A program made the position numbers and the translations under genes. From Plotosus lineatus (lineage: Eukaryota; Chordata; Actinopteri; Siluriformes; Plotosidae): a DNA stretch of 64,000 nucleotides. Each line of letters opens with the position of its first letter. Positions within the stretch are counted from its first letter, which is position 1. This document shows positions 63,889 to 64,000 of the stretch, one piece after another. The stretch spans positions 17,947,919-18,011,918 of the forward strand of contig CM045750.1 of the NCBI GenBank assembly GCA_024760905.1, given 5' to 3'. The notes under the pieces were generated by a model. The model had not been told where the DNA came from. It did no database searches and saw nothing but the letters and a program-made list of their open reading frames with translations.

Positions 63889-64000
63889 ATGTGGCTGGTG
63901 ATGTAGTGGTTAGGGTGCTGCGCTCATACTCGGGAGGTTGTGTGTTCAAATCCCAGTTAGACACCCCCCACTGTGCTAAGATCCCTGGGCAAGGTCTTAA
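63889..64000 (+). repeat. tRNA-headed SINE, family C, cut by the window end
   Basis: Head only: TGGCTGGTGATGTAGTGG, GGGTGCTGCGCTCATACTCG, GTGTTCAAATCCCAG (B box), then GGGCAAGGTCTTAA at the last base. Confidence 0.7.

Overview
This window comes from an animal nuclear genome, almost certainly a teleost fish. It holds interrupted genes with GT-AG introns, vertebrate-type proteins, a high density of tRNA-headed SINEs, TA-flanked DNA transposon families, a DIRS retrotransposon, and long GT, AT and CT microsatellites. I do not name a species.

Three host genes lie in tandem on the + strand. (1) About 1134-7412: the last eight exons of polr1a, the largest subunit of RNA polymerase I; the rest lies upstream of the window. 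(2) 10219-23936: complete prpf19, the U-box/WD40 spliceosome ubiquitin ligase, in 16 coding exons giving 505 residues. (3) 34453-60975: complete tcirg1 (V-ATPase V0 subunit a3), in 19 coding exons giving 823 residues, with a probable non-coding first exon near 29.15-29.24 kb. In prpf19 and tcirg1 every exon joins its neighbour in phase, and in tcirg1 the three transport residues keep their family spacing. The genes act in separate processes (rRNA synthesis, splicing, proton pumping) and I see no shared pathway.

The remaining roughly 90 percent is intron and intergenic sequence filled with mobile elements. These include three families of TA-flanked inverted-repeat elements (here P1, P2, P3), with P2 nested in P3 at least twice. 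There are also hAT-type hairpin elements, a Tc1 transposase relic and its small derivative, RTE LINE 3' ends, and at least five tRNA-headed SINE or SINE-like families (A, B, C, E and the one inserted in the DIRS element). A fourth TIR element (14627-16493) has a 6-bp target duplication. The largest element is a 5 kb DIRS-type retrotransposon with gag-like, RT, RNase H and tyrosine recombinase regions in tcirg1 intron 5. It carries a SINE inside its RNase H region, a tRNA-Gly-like sequence inside its gag region, and a 69-bp-armed palindrome at its 3' end.

Candidate control regions are a ZNF143/STAF-type site about 175 bp upstream of the prpf19 start codon, and a cluster of E-box/M-box, ETS, CCAAT and GC-box motifs upstream of the proposed tcirg1 exon 1. 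All boundaries were read by eye; repeat class names are inferences unless the termini and target duplications are stated.
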